64,000 nt of DNA, from assembly GCA_035531675.1 (NCBI GenBank), contig DATKSL010000008.1:1-64000 (forward strand), given 5' to 3'. A model generated the notes under the pieces. That model ran no database searches. It was not told the origin of the DNA and saw only the letters and a program-made list of their open reading frames with translations. The DNA comes from JAJPIG01 sp035531675. Lineage in GTDB: Bacteria > Desulfobacterota > Binatia > Binatales > Binataceae. Positions 49,058-56,896 of this stretch are shown here, in pieces (position 1 is the stretch's first letter; each line of letters opens with the position of its first letter). The translations under genes were made by a program, and so were the position numbers.

Positions 49058-49273
49058 TCAGGAAACTTTGTCGGGCTTGGCCTCGCTCGGCGGAAGATCG
49101 CTCTTGGCGACCGGCGCCGCGCTCTTGGCCGCTTCGGGTTCGTTCATGGCGTGCTTGAAATCGTGAATCGCCTTGCCCAGCGCGCCGCCGACGTCACCGA
49201 GTTTGCTGGGCCCGAAGATGATCAGAATGATCAGCAGCAGGATCAGCAAGTGTGAGGGGGCGAAAATATCCAT
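49058..49273 (-). CDS. tatA: Sec-independent protein translocase subunit TatA
   Basis: This 71-residue protein has the short N-terminal membrane helix MDIFAPSHLLILLLIILIIFGPSKLG, a hinge and amphipathic helix (DVGGALGKAIHDFKHAMN), then an acidic/Pro-rich tail. The FGPSKLGDVGGALGKAIHDFK pattern is the TatA/E signature. It forms the pore for folded proteins carrying twin-arginine signals. The ATG at 49273 with GGAGA before it is used; the upstream in-frame extension lacks family residues. tatB and tatC are not adjacent. Confidence 0.93.
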   Translation of the reverse strand: MDIFAPSHLLILLLIILIIFGPSKLGDVGGALGKAIHDFKHAMNEPEAAKSAAPVAKSDLPPSEAKPDKVS

Positions 49274-49364
49274 AAAGGTCTCCGGCCGGCAGCCATCGCC
49301 AGCCATTGGGGAGTCTATCGCGCCGCGATCGCGTTTGCCACCCGCCGCGACGCCACGCCAGGCG

Positions 49365-50822
49365 TCAACTTTCCCGGCCCATCGCGCTCTGCGGAGCGGC
49401 GGCGGTGGCGCCGTCGGGCGCTTCGAGCCGGTAGCGCTGGACTTTGCGATAAAGCGTCGAGAGATGGACGCCGAGGATCTGCGCGGCCTTGACCTTGTCG
49501 CCCTTGACCTTGTCGAGCACGCGTTTGATGTGCTCCTGCTCGAGTTCTTCGAGCGTCAGCCCGGAGCCCTCGAGCTCGCTCCATCCCGAGGCCGGCGTGT
49601 TGCGGACCTTCTCGGGCAGGTCGTGCGAATGAATCACGTTGGTCTCGGCCAGGATGACGGCGCGTTCGATGGCGTTCTCGAGCTCGCGGACATTGCCGGG
49701 CCATGGATAGCCGACCAGCGCGCGCATCGCACCGCGCGAAAACCGGATCGTCGAGCGGTTCAGCGCCTTCTCGTACTTGTGCAGGAAATGGTTGGCGAGC
49801 AGCGGGATATCGTCGCGCCGCTCGCGCAGCGGCGGCAGCGTAATGGTGATGACGTTGATGCGGTAGAGCAGCTCCTCGCGGAAGCGTCCGGCCTTGACCT
49901 CGCGATCGAGATCGCGATTGGTCGCGCACAGCACCCGCACGTCGAAACGCACGGGCTCGTTGGCGCCGAGCGGATAGGCTTCGCGCTCCTGCAGGGCGCG
50001 CAGCAGCTTGACCTGCAGCGACAACGGCAGCTCGCCGATCTCGTCGAAGAACACCGTGCCGCCGTCGGCGGCCTTGAGCAGTCCCTGCTTGTCCTGGCCC
50101 GCGCCGGTAAAGGCGCCGCGCTTGTAGCCGAAAAGCTCGCTCTCGAGCAGATTTTCGGGCAGCGCGCCGCAGTTGATCGGCAGGAAACGCGCGTTGGCGC
50201 GCTCGGAGCTGAAATGGATCGCGCGCGCGACCAGCTCCTTGCCGGTCCCCGACTCGCCCGTGACCAGCACGCTGGAGTCGGTGCGGGCGACCTTCTCCAT
50301 CACCCGGTAGACCTGCTCCATGGCGTCGCTTTTGCCGATGATGTTCTCGAAGCGGTACTTCTCGCGCAGCTCGCGGCGCAGGAAGCGATTCTCGCGGAAC
50401 AGCGCCTTCTCCTTGAGCGCGTTGCGGACCACCGCCTTCAGATGATCGTTGGCGAAGGGCTTGGTGATGTAGTCATAGGCGCCGGTATGCAACGCCTCGA
50501 TCGCCGACTCGACGCTCGCATAGGCGGTCACGATGATGCCCATCACCTCGGGATCGATCGCCCGAATCCGGCTCAGCAGTTCGAGCCCGCTCGCGCCGCC
50601 GCCGAGATTGAGGTCGATGATCGCGGCGTCGATACCCTCGCGCGCGAAGCGCTCGCTGTTGAAGATTTCCAGCGCGGTGGCCGGCGAATGGGCGTCGATC
50701 ACCTCGTAGCCGTCGCCGCGCAGGAGCTGGACGATAATCGAGCGCATCAACTGCTCGTCCTCGACCACCATGATGCGGCAGGGACCGCCCTGCGGGGCAC
50801 TCAATTTCTGCTCGGTTTCCAT
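49365..50822 (-). CDS. Sigma-54-dependent response regulator (NtrC family)
   Basis: This 485-residue protein has three domains. The receiver (about 15-135) has phospho-acceptor Asp near D70 (AAIIDLNLGGG) and TAYASVESAIEALHTGAYDYITKPF. The AAA+ domain (about 165-400) has GESGTGKELVARAIHFS, the sigma-54-binding loop GAFTGA and FFDEIGELPLSLQVKLLRALQ. The C-terminal Fis-type helix-turn-helix is DKVKGDKVKAAQILGVHLSTLYRKVQRYRL. It activates sigma-54 promoters. Its start codon overlaps the kinase stop by one base, so the two are co-expressed, and a candidate -24/-12 promoter faces the adjacent glycosyltransferase. Confidence 0.95.
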   Translation of the reverse strand: METEQKLSAPQGGPCRIMVVEDEQLMRSIIVQLLRGDGYEVIDAHSPATALEIFNSERFAREGIDAAIIDLNLGGGASGLELLSRIRAIDPEVMGIIVTAYASVESAIEALHTGAYDYITKPFANDHLKAVVRNALKEKALFRENRFLRRELREKYRFENIIGKSDAMEQVYRVMEKVARTDSSVLVTGESGTGKELVARAIHFSSERANARFLPINCGALPENLLESELFGYKRGAFTGAGQDKQGLLKAADGGTVFFDEIGELPLSLQVKLLRALQEREAYPLGANEPVRFDVRVLCATNRDLDREVKAGRFREELLYRINVITITLPPLRERRDDIPLLANHFLHKYEKALNRSTIRFSRGAMRALVGYPWPGNVRELENAIERAVILAETNVIHSHDLPEKVRNTPASGWSELEGSGLTLEELEQEHIKRVLDKVKGDKVKAAQILGVHLSTLYRKVQRYRLEAPDGATAAAPQSAMGRES

Positions 50823-52531
50823 CAGGCGTTCAGCGTCTCACCCTCGACTTCGGTTTCGGCCACATAGGCCGGCAGGTAGATGGTGACCGCGGTGCCCTGC
50901 CCGACCTCGCTTTCGACCTTGATGGTGCCGTGGTTGCCAAGCACGATCCGCTGGCACAGCGAAAGTCCGAGCCCGGTGCCGGCGCCCGCCGGCTTGGTGG
51001 TGAAGAACGGATCGAAGACCCGTTCCAGATGCTCGCGCGGGATGCCGATGCCGTTGTCGATCACTTTCATCTTGACCTTGCGCACCCGCGGGCCGGCCTC
51101 GGGCTTGAAGTTCTCGGTTACGATCCGGATCGTCGCGCCCTCGCTGGGCACCGCGTCGGCGGCATTGAACAGCAGGTTCAGCAGCACCTGCTGAACCTCG
51201 TTGTTGTCGACGTGGGCCGGGGTCAGGTCGGGGGCCAGCTCGGGCTTAAGGGTGATGCCGCTGAAGCGCTTGTTATAGCTCACCAGGCGCAGCGTCTCCT
51301 CGATAAGCGCGTTCAGGTCGACGGCCTGGCGATGGGCAGTTGAGGGGCGCGCGAAGTTGACCAGATCCTTGAGGGTCCCCGAGATGCGGGTGATTTGGGT
51401 CAGGATGGTATGGAGCGTCGAGCGCCGCGTTGGATCGTCTTCGCTGGTGAGCAGCGACTGGACCAGCGACGAGATCGAGGCCAGCGGATTATTCACCTCG
51501 TGCGCGACGCCGGCGGCGAAGGTGCCGACCGCCGCCAGGCGCTCGGCCTTGAGCAGCTCATCGAGCATCTCACGGCGCTGGGAGACGTCGTGCAGAATGA
51601 GCTGGATAAAATTATATTCGCCGAACGGGATGAGCGCCGAGTTGACGTCGAAATAGCGCCCGCCGATGGCGAGGTCCCGGATCTGATCGAAGCCGTTGTG
51701 GACCACCGTGCGCAGATGGCGGGTGAGCTGCGGCAGCCCGTCGGCCGGGGAAAGTTCCGCGATCGTGTGGCCCACCAGTCGCGCGTCGCCGTTGCCCGGC
51801 ATCCGGTCGTGCAGCCGTTCGGCCGCGGAGTTGGCGCTGGTCACGATCCAGGACTCCGGGTCGATCTCGTACATCGGGTCGGGCGCGTGATTGATCGAGT
51901 TGCGGTACTTCTCCTCGGAGAGCCGCAGCGCCTTCTCGCGCGACTCGACGTAGAACTGCGACACCATCAGGCGGCGCTCGTCGATCGCGGCGACCACGGT
52001 ATTGCGCAGATGCTCGCGGCGCTTGCCGTAGCGCTCGGGAGTGATGCGGCTCAGGATGATCTGTTTGAGCGCAATATGGACCCCGTTGAACTGCGACGGC
52101 TCGGCCCGCGACAGCATCCCCTCCTGGCAGTGCCGGCGCAGATGGATGTAAGTCCGGATGTCGTCGGGATCGCGCAGATGGTCGCGGAAGCGGAGCAGCG
52201 CGTTCCCGAGTTCAGCGCCGATTTGCGCGGCCGGACGACGGGTGGGCGAGGTGCCGCTGAAGATCGACTCGATCGAAGTGCGCCACTGCTCGACGATCGC
52301 GCTGAACTCCTCATCGATCAGCTCGGCGATCGTGGCCCGCGCGGCGAGGCTCTCCCGCGAGCGGCTGTAGGCGTGGTCGAACAGCGGCACCAGGAACTTC
52401 TCGATTCCGCCCAGCGCCTTGCGAATCGATTCGATCTCCTCGGCGCTGGCTTGAATCGGGAGATCGCTCGGCTGCCGACGCGTCGTCGTTTTGCTTACCC
52501 GGCAGCGGGAAGATCGGGGGGTCGTTCTCAT
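50822..52531 (-). CDS. Sensor histidine kinase with PAS domain
   Basis: This protein of about 569 residues has an N-terminal RsbRD-like helical region (about 45-200), a PAS domain (about 205-325: YRNSINHAPDPMYEIDPESWIVTSANSAAERL), HisKA with the phospho-His in GVAHEVNNPLASISSLVQSL, and a HATPase with the N box NEVQQVLLNLLFNAADAV, G1 in DNGIGIPREHLERVFDPFFTTK and TGLGLSLCQRI. No membrane segment is visible, so the kinase is probably cytosolic. It is co-transcribed with the sigma-54 regulator and divergent from the glycosyltransferase gene; the natural reading is that it controls that locus. The signal is unknown. Confidence 0.93.
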   Translation of the reverse strand: MRTTPRSSRCRVSKTTTRRQPSDLPIQASAEEIESIRKALGGIEKFLVPLFDHAYSRSRESLAARATIAELIDEEFSAIVEQWRTSIESIFSGTSPTRRPAAQIGAELGNALLRFRDHLRDPDDIRTYIHLRRHCQEGMLSRAEPSQFNGVHIALKQIILSRITPERYGKRREHLRNTVVAAIDERRLMVSQFYVESREKALRLSEEKYRNSINHAPDPMYEIDPESWIVTSANSAAERLHDRMPGNGDARLVGHTIAELSPADGLPQLTRHLRTVVHNGFDQIRDLAIGGRYFDVNSALIPFGEYNFIQLILHDVSQRREMLDELLKAERLAAVGTFAAGVAHEVNNPLASISSLVQSLLTSEDDPTRRSTLHTILTQITRISGTLKDLVNFARPSTAHRQAVDLNALIEETLRLVSYNKRFSGITLKPELAPDLTPAHVDNNEVQQVLLNLLFNAADAVPSEGATIRIVTENFKPEAGPRVRKVKMKVIDNGIGIPREHLERVFDPFFTTKPAGAGTGLGLSLCQRIVLGNHGTIKVESEVGQGTAVTIYLPAYVAETEVEGETLNA

Positions 52532-52748
52532 GCTCTGCCTTATTCGGCGCTCTGACCGAAAACCTACAACTAACTTCGCATTCTGATAACTTTAACGCAA
52601 CAATCTTTCTTTGCATAACGCGAATCCCCGCAGCTACAAAAACCATATGCTTCATCGACTCACCAAATCGTTGGCATGAGCATCCCAATTGGTTCTCGCG
52701 TCGATTCGTAAGCCATCGTAACCGCTTGATTTTATTGATTTGTCGTGA

Positions 52749-52764
52749 TGGCACAGGTTTGGCA
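52749..52764 (+). promoter_or_regulatory. Candidate sigma-54 (-24/-12) promoter facing the glycosyltransferase gene
   Basis: TGGCACAGGTTTGGCA matches TGGCAC-N5-TTGCW with one mismatch (TGGCA instead of TTGCA), with the -24 GG and -12 GC in the right phase. Transcription would start near 52775, about 35 nt before the GTG at 52810. It lies divergent from the sigma-54 response regulator operon, the usual place for its target. The whole match is by eye, and one site may be chance. Confidence 0.5.
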
Positions 52765-52809
52765 CCTTGGTCCTTTGTGCCATCCGTTGTAACTTCCATT
52801 CCGATCGTC

Positions 52810-55254
52810 GTGCCGCACGGAAAATTTTTCCTGCGCGGTGCGCAGAAGTTCTTCCTCAAGGCCGTGCGCCTCGACGGTCCGATTAACGTCTCGGATTTCG
52901 ATCACAAGCTGCGCGCCCTGGCGCGGCTCGAAGAGCTCCATCGCGACCATACCACCGCCCTGGTTCTCAGCGAGGAGCAGGCCGAGGCGGCGCTCGATCT
53001 GGCCGCGCTGGGCGGACTCTACGCGCTGGTCGAGCTCGCCGTCGAACCGCAACAGCTCCTGACACGCCAGGGGCTGCGTACCGCGGAAGCCTGGATCGAA
53101 TCGGCTGTGCATTCGCTCGGTGGACGCCCCGGGTTGGTCGGTTTTCTGATCGATTGTCCGATCGAGCAGGATGCGCTGCGGGCCCACGGCGTCAAACGGA
53201 TACGCGCGGCGCTGCGGCGGCTGGTTCGCAAGATTCGCGCGGCCGGTTTCGCCGGCGGGATTCATCATCGGATCGAAACCCGCGCGCTGGCGCTCGAGGA
53301 AGAGGATTTCATTTACAGCGACGCCACCGGTCTGTCGCCCGGCGAGCTGCGCGACTACCTGGCCGCGATGCACAATGTCGCCGACGCGCGCCCGGTCATA
53401 ATCGAATTCAAGGGCTTTAACCCCGGCAGCGAGGAACTGGTCGCCACCGCCTTCGGGATGGGTGCGGCGGGCGTGGTCGCCCCGGCCGTGCCGATGATGC
53501 CGCCGCTCCACGCGCTCGCGCTGGGCCGTGTCCCAGGGTCCGAGCTGCATCCGTTCCTGGCGATGAATGGCAACTGCCCGCCCGCTCCGGCTCGCACGCC
53601 GATGGTTTCGATCGTAATTTGCGCCTATAACGCCGAGCGCACCATGCGGGCCTGCCTCGAATCGCTGACCAAGCTCGACTACGCGGACTACGAGGTGATA
53701 ATCGTCGACGACGGCGCGCGCGATCGGACTGCTGCAATTGCGGCCGACTTTCCGCAGTTCCAGCTGATCCGTCAGCCCAACCGGGGCTTGAGCGTCGCCC
53801 GCAACGTCGGGCTCAATCGTGCGCGCGGCGAGCTGGTCGCCTACACCGATTCGGATTGCGTGGTCGATCCGCACTGGCTCACCCTGATGGTACGGGCGAT
53901 GGACGAGCGCGGCTTCGACGCCTGCGGCGGCCCCAATTATGCCCCGCACGAAGAGGGGCGTCTCGAAGCCTGCTGCGCGGCGTCGCCCGGCGCGCCCTGC
54001 CAGGTGCTGATCGGCGAGGAACACGCCGAGCATCTGGCGGGCTGCAACATGGTGTTCCGCAAAGCGGTGCTGGCGCAGATCGGCGGCTTCGACCCGCAGT
54101 TCACCGCCGCCGGCGACGACGTCGATATCTGCTGGCGGATGAGCGCGGCCGGCTTCTGCATCGGCTTCGCCCCGGCCGCCTTCGTCTGGCATTTCCGCCG
54201 CAACACGGTGCAGGCCTACTACGGCCAGCAGCGCGGCTACGGCCGGGCCGAGGCGATGCTCTACTTCAAGTATCCCGAGCGCTTCAACCTGCTCGGTCAA
54301 ATCAAGTGGCGCGGCCGTATTCCCGGGATCAACCGGATGCTGCCGGGCGGCGACGAAAAGCGCATCTGGTGGAAGGCGCCGGCTGCCCATGCCCAGGCGC
54401 TCGAAGCTCCGGCCGATAGCCTGATCGGGTTTCTGCCGCAGACCCTGGAGTGGAACCTGGCCTGGGGCGCGGCGCTGGCGGTCTGCGCATTCAAGGGCGT
54501 GACTATCCTGCCGGCGCTGGTGATGATTCTGACCGGGCCATTGTGGGCGCTTCATTACGCGCGCCGCGCGCCGCTCGAGCGCTGCCACGACCGGCTGAGC
54601 TCGCGCCTGCTAATCGCGCTGCTGGCCTACACCGGCCCGATGGCGAGAACGCTCAGGCGCTACCGGACCCGGTTCACGATGGCGGCGAATATGGGTATCG
54701 ATACGCCGCCGCGCCAGCGCCCGCGAATCGATCTCCGCCGCCGCGCGCTGACGCTCAGCTACTGGAACGATCGCTACATCACCCGCGACGCGCTGCTCGC
54801 CGATCTGACCCGGCTCTTCCAGCAGCTGCGTTGCCCGGTAACCGTCGAGCCCGGATGGCGCGACTACGACCTCGAGGCCCGACCCGACCCGTGGACCCGC
54901 GTCGAGATCCGCAGCGCCGACGAAGAGCACGGCGGGATGAAGCTTATCAACCGGGTCGCCGCGCGCGTGCGGCTTAGCGCCGCCGGCAAACTGGCACTGC
55001 TCGCCGGAGTGGCCTCGACCGCCGCCTGCGCGATGCTCGGCGCGCCGGATGCGACGATTGCGGCCGCGGCGCTGACCCTGGCCGGGACCGTCTGCCTGGT
55101 GGCCGAGACCTTCGAGGCCGGCCGCTTCGCCTACCGCGCCATCGAAGTCTGCGCGCAGGGGCTTGCGCTCACACCGCTCGGCGCACCCGCCCGCGCCGCC
55201 CGAACGATCGACGCATCGTCAGCGGCGCCCGCTTCCGAAGCGCTCGCCAAGTAA
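52810..55254 (+). CDS. Membrane glycosyltransferase (GT2) fused to an N-terminal hydrolase-like domain
   Basis: A GTG at 52810 begins PHGKFFLRGAQKFFLKAVRLDGP; this protein is about 814 residues (a TTG at 52726 would add 28, but overlaps the candidate promoter). The first 260 or so residues resemble a degenerate TIM-barrel/hydrolase region. A GT2 domain follows: PMVSIVICAYNAERTMRACL, VDDGARDRTA, AYTDSDCVVDPHWL (DxD-type) and GGFDPQFTAAGDDVDICWRM. Two membrane helices near NLAWGAALAVCAFKGVTILPALVMILTGPLWAL and a C-terminal region complete the chain. It probably makes or modifies a surface polysaccharide. Sugar and acceptor are unknown. Its upstream region carries a sigma-54 promoter candidate. 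Confidence 0.82.
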   Translation: MPHGKFFLRGAQKFFLKAVRLDGPINVSDFDHKLRALARLEELHRDHTTALVLSEEQAEAALDLAALGGLYALVELAVEPQQLLTRQGLRTAEAWIESAVHSLGGRPGLVGFLIDCPIEQDALRAHGVKRIRAALRRLVRKIRAAGFAGGIHHRIETRALALEEEDFIYSDATGLSPGELRDYLAAMHNVADARPVIIEFKGFNPGSEELVATAFGMGAAGVVAPAVPMMPPLHALALGRVPGSELHPFLAMNGNCPPAPARTPMVSIVICAYNAERTMRACLESLTKLDYADYEVIIVDDGARDRTAAIAADFPQFQLIRQPNRGLSVARNVGLNRARGELVAYTDSDCVVDPHWLTLMVRAMDERGFDACGGPNYAPHEEGRLEACCAASPGAPCQVLIGEEHAEHLAGCNMVFRKAVLAQIGGFDPQFTAAGDDVDICWRMSAAGFCIGFAPAAFVWHFRRNTVQAYYGQQRGYGRAEAMLYFKYPERFNLLGQIKWRGRIPGINRMLPGGDEKRIWWKAPAAHAQALEAPADSLIGFLPQTLEWNLAWGAALAVCAFKGVTILPALVMILTGPLWALHYARRAPLERCHDRLSSRLLIALLAYTGPMARTLRRYRTRFTMAANMGIDTPPRQRPRIDLRRRALTLSYWNDRYITRDALLADLTRLFQQLRCPVTVEPGWRDYDLEARPDPWTRVEIRSADEEHGGMKLINRVAARVRLSAAGKLALLAGVASTAACAMLGAPDATIAAAALTLAGTVCLVAETFEAGRFAYRAIEVCAQGLALTPLGAPARAARTIDASSAAPASEALAK

Positions 55255-55320
55255 TCGGCGGCGAAATCGTCGGCCCGCTGGTATCGTACCGGCCGCTTCT
55301 GCTTGAATCGGCCGGTGGTG

Positions 55321-55695
55321 ATGCTCAGGCGGATTCTACTGCTGGCGCTGGCCGGCGCGACGGGAACCCTGGCGCGCTATTGGTTGTCGGGCTTCGTCCA
55401 GCGCTCGAACCTGACCTTTGCGTGGGGCACGCTGGCGGTCAACGGCCTGGGATGCTTCCTGTTCGGCCTGGTCTGGACGCTGGCCGAGGAGCGGCTGCTG
55501 ATCAGCGGTGAAACCCGCATCATCCTGCTGGGTGGCTTCATGGGCGCCTTCACCACCTTCTCCACCTACATGTTCGAGACCCGCCAGATGCTGGCCGCCT
55601 CGGAGTGGCTCCTGGGCGCAACTAACTTCGCGGTCGAAAACTTAGCCGCCTTTGCCCTGCTGATTCTCGGCATTGTCCTGGGCCGAATGATTTAG
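55321..55695 (+). CDS. crcB: Fluoride exporter/channel CrcB (Fluc)
   Basis: This 124-residue protein has four membrane helices: ILLLALAGATGTLARYWLSG, LAVNGLGCFLFGLVW, IILLGGFMGAFTTFSTYMFE and ENLAAFALLILGIVLG. The conserved NGLGCFLFG and GFMGAFTTFSTY motifs (polar track and sodium site) identify the Fluc family, which exports fluoride as a dual-topology dimer. The ATG at 55321 gives a normal family start; a TTG at 55303 would add six residues. No fluoride riboswitch was recognised in the 66 bp before it. It is 12 bp upstream of a DUF190 gene. Confidence 0.94.
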   Translation: MLRRILLLALAGATGTLARYWLSGFVQRSNLTFAWGTLAVNGLGCFLFGLVWTLAEERLLISGETRIILLGGFMGAFTTFSTYMFETRQMLAASEWLLGATNFAVENLAAFALLILGIVLGRMI

Positions 55696-55707
55696 AGGAG
55701 AGCGCGT

Positions 55708-56064
55708 ATGCATCTTCCGTCAGAGGGTGAGCTGCTCAGAATTTTTATCGGCTCGAGCGACCTCTACCATCATCGCCCGCTGCACGAGGTGATCGTCGAG
55801 GAGGCGCGCAAGCGCGGGATGGCCGGGGCGACCGTGCTGCGCGGCACGCTCGGCTTCGGCGCCCATAGCCGCATCCATTCGGCCAAGATCCTGCGGCTCT
55901 CCGAGGACCTGCCGATGGTGATCGAGATCGTCGATATCCCCGAACGTATCGAAGCCTTCCTGCCGGATCTCGACAGCTGGATGGACGAGGGGATGGTAAC
56001 GGTCGAAAAGGTCCGCGTGATCACCTACCGGCACAGCGAAACCAAGGCTCGCAATTTGCGCTGA
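55708..56064 (+). CDS. DUF190-family protein, CrcB partner
   Basis: This 118-residue protein has the DUF190 pattern: LRIFIGSSDLYHHRPLHEVIVEEARKRGMAGATVLRGTLGFGAHS, LRLSEDLPMVIEIVDIPERIEAFLPDLDSWMDEGMVTVEKVRVI. The family has a ferredoxin-like PII-type fold and is often encoded next to crcB. GAGGAG precedes the ATG at good distance. Co-expression with the fluoride channel is strongly suggested by 12-bp spacing. A regulatory or ligand-binding role is inferred from the fold and neighbour, and the biochemical function is unknown. Confidence 0.9.
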   Translation: MHLPSEGELLRIFIGSSDLYHHRPLHEVIVEEARKRGMAGATVLRGTLGFGAHSRIHSAKILRLSEDLPMVIEIVDIPERIEAFLPDLDSWMDEGMVTVEKVRVITYRHSETKARNLR

Positions 56065-56105
56065 CCCCGGCGCCGGCACGCGCCAGCCGGCAATAGAACG
56101 GAAGA

Positions 56106-56567
56106 TCAGTCGAGCTTGGCGCGCAACTGGACCAGTTCGCGGCGTACCTCGGTCAGCGCGCGCCGCAGGATCGCCTCCGACTTGCCGCCACCGGCGCTAT
56201 CGGCACCGCCCGCCCCGGCGGCCGGGGCAGCAACGCGGCGGATCGGCTCCTCGCCCTTGAGCGCCGCCTCCAGACCGTTCTCGCGGATATACTTCTTGGC
56301 CCCCTCGATCGTGAAGCGCTCCTTGTGGAGCAGGCGCTTCACCGCCTTTAGGGTCTCGAGGTCCTGCTCGAGATAGTAGCGATGGCCCGACGGCGTGTGG
56401 CGCGGTTTGAGGAACGCGAACTGCGTCTCCCAGAAACGCAGCACGAACGGCGCGACTCCAACCTTTTTGGCCGCCTCGCCGATCTTCAGGTTGCGTCCGC
56501 TCTCCGGCGCCGATGAGGCCTTGCCCTTGCTGGTGCGCGTCTCAGACTTGCGTGACGAATGACTCAT
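56106..56567 (-). CDS. MerR-family transcriptional regulator
   Basis: This 153-residue protein has a MerR winged helix-turn-helix (LKIGEAAKKVGVAPFVLRFWETQFAFLKPRHTPSGHRYYLEQDLETLKAVKRLLHKERFTIEGAKKYI). A Ala/Gly-rich linker and a short terminal helix (RRALTEVRRELVQLRAKLD) that could dimerise follow. No effector-binding or metal-ligand cysteines are visible. Its start overlaps the ihfA stop by 4 bp (ATGA), and this gene after ihfA at the end of the pheST operon is a known conserved order. Targets are unknown. Confidence 0.9.
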   Translation of the reverse strand: MSHSSRKSETRTSKGKASSAPESGRNLKIGEAAKKVGVAPFVLRFWETQFAFLKPRHTPSGHRYYLEQDLETLKAVKRLLHKERFTIEGAKKYIRENGLEAALKGEEPIRRVAAPAAGAGGADSAGGGKSEAILRRALTEVRRELVQLRAKLD

Positions 56568-56857
56568 GAGCGCGTCTTGTCGCCGTTGGCAACCATCTCC
56601 TTCAATGCCTGGCTGGGTTTGAAGGATAGCACGCGGCGGTGGTCGATGATGATGGGGTCGCCGGTCTGCGGATTGCGCCCGCGCCGGGCGCGCTTGTGGT
56701 TGACGATGAAGCTGCCGAAGCCCGATATCTTGACCTTCTCACCCCGGCACAAGGTATCGCGGATGATGCCCAGCACCGCTTCGAACACTTCGGCGGCTTC
56801 CTTCTTCGAGGAACCGGTGCGCTCGTAGATCAGCTCTACGAGATCGATTTTCGTCAT
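56564..56857 (-). CDS. ihfA: Integration host factor alpha-type DNA-binding protein
   Basis: This 97-residue DNABII protein has MTKIDLVELIYERTGSSKKEAAEVFEAVL, GEKVKISGFGSFIVNHKRARRGRNPQTGDPI and VLSFKPSQALKEMV. It follows pheT by 39 bp, the classical pheST-ihfA order of proteobacteria. With the beta-type subunit at 24599-24907 it would form IHF, which bends DNA at many sigma-54 promoters and in recombination. The subunit call rests on gene order; sequence alone separates HU and IHF poorly. Confidence 0.93.
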   Translation of the reverse strand: MTKIDLVELIYERTGSSKKEAAEVFEAVLGIIRDTLCRGEKVKISGFGSFIVNHKRARRGRNPQTGDPIIIDHRRVLSFKPSQALKEMVANGDKTRS

Positions 56858-56896
56858 CCCTTGAGGCGTACCGTCCCCCGACGCGAAGCCCGCAAG

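Noticed and set aside
55255..55320. Fluoride riboswitch upstream of crcB
   Set aside because: The conserved fluoride riboswitch cores could not be seen in this short leader.
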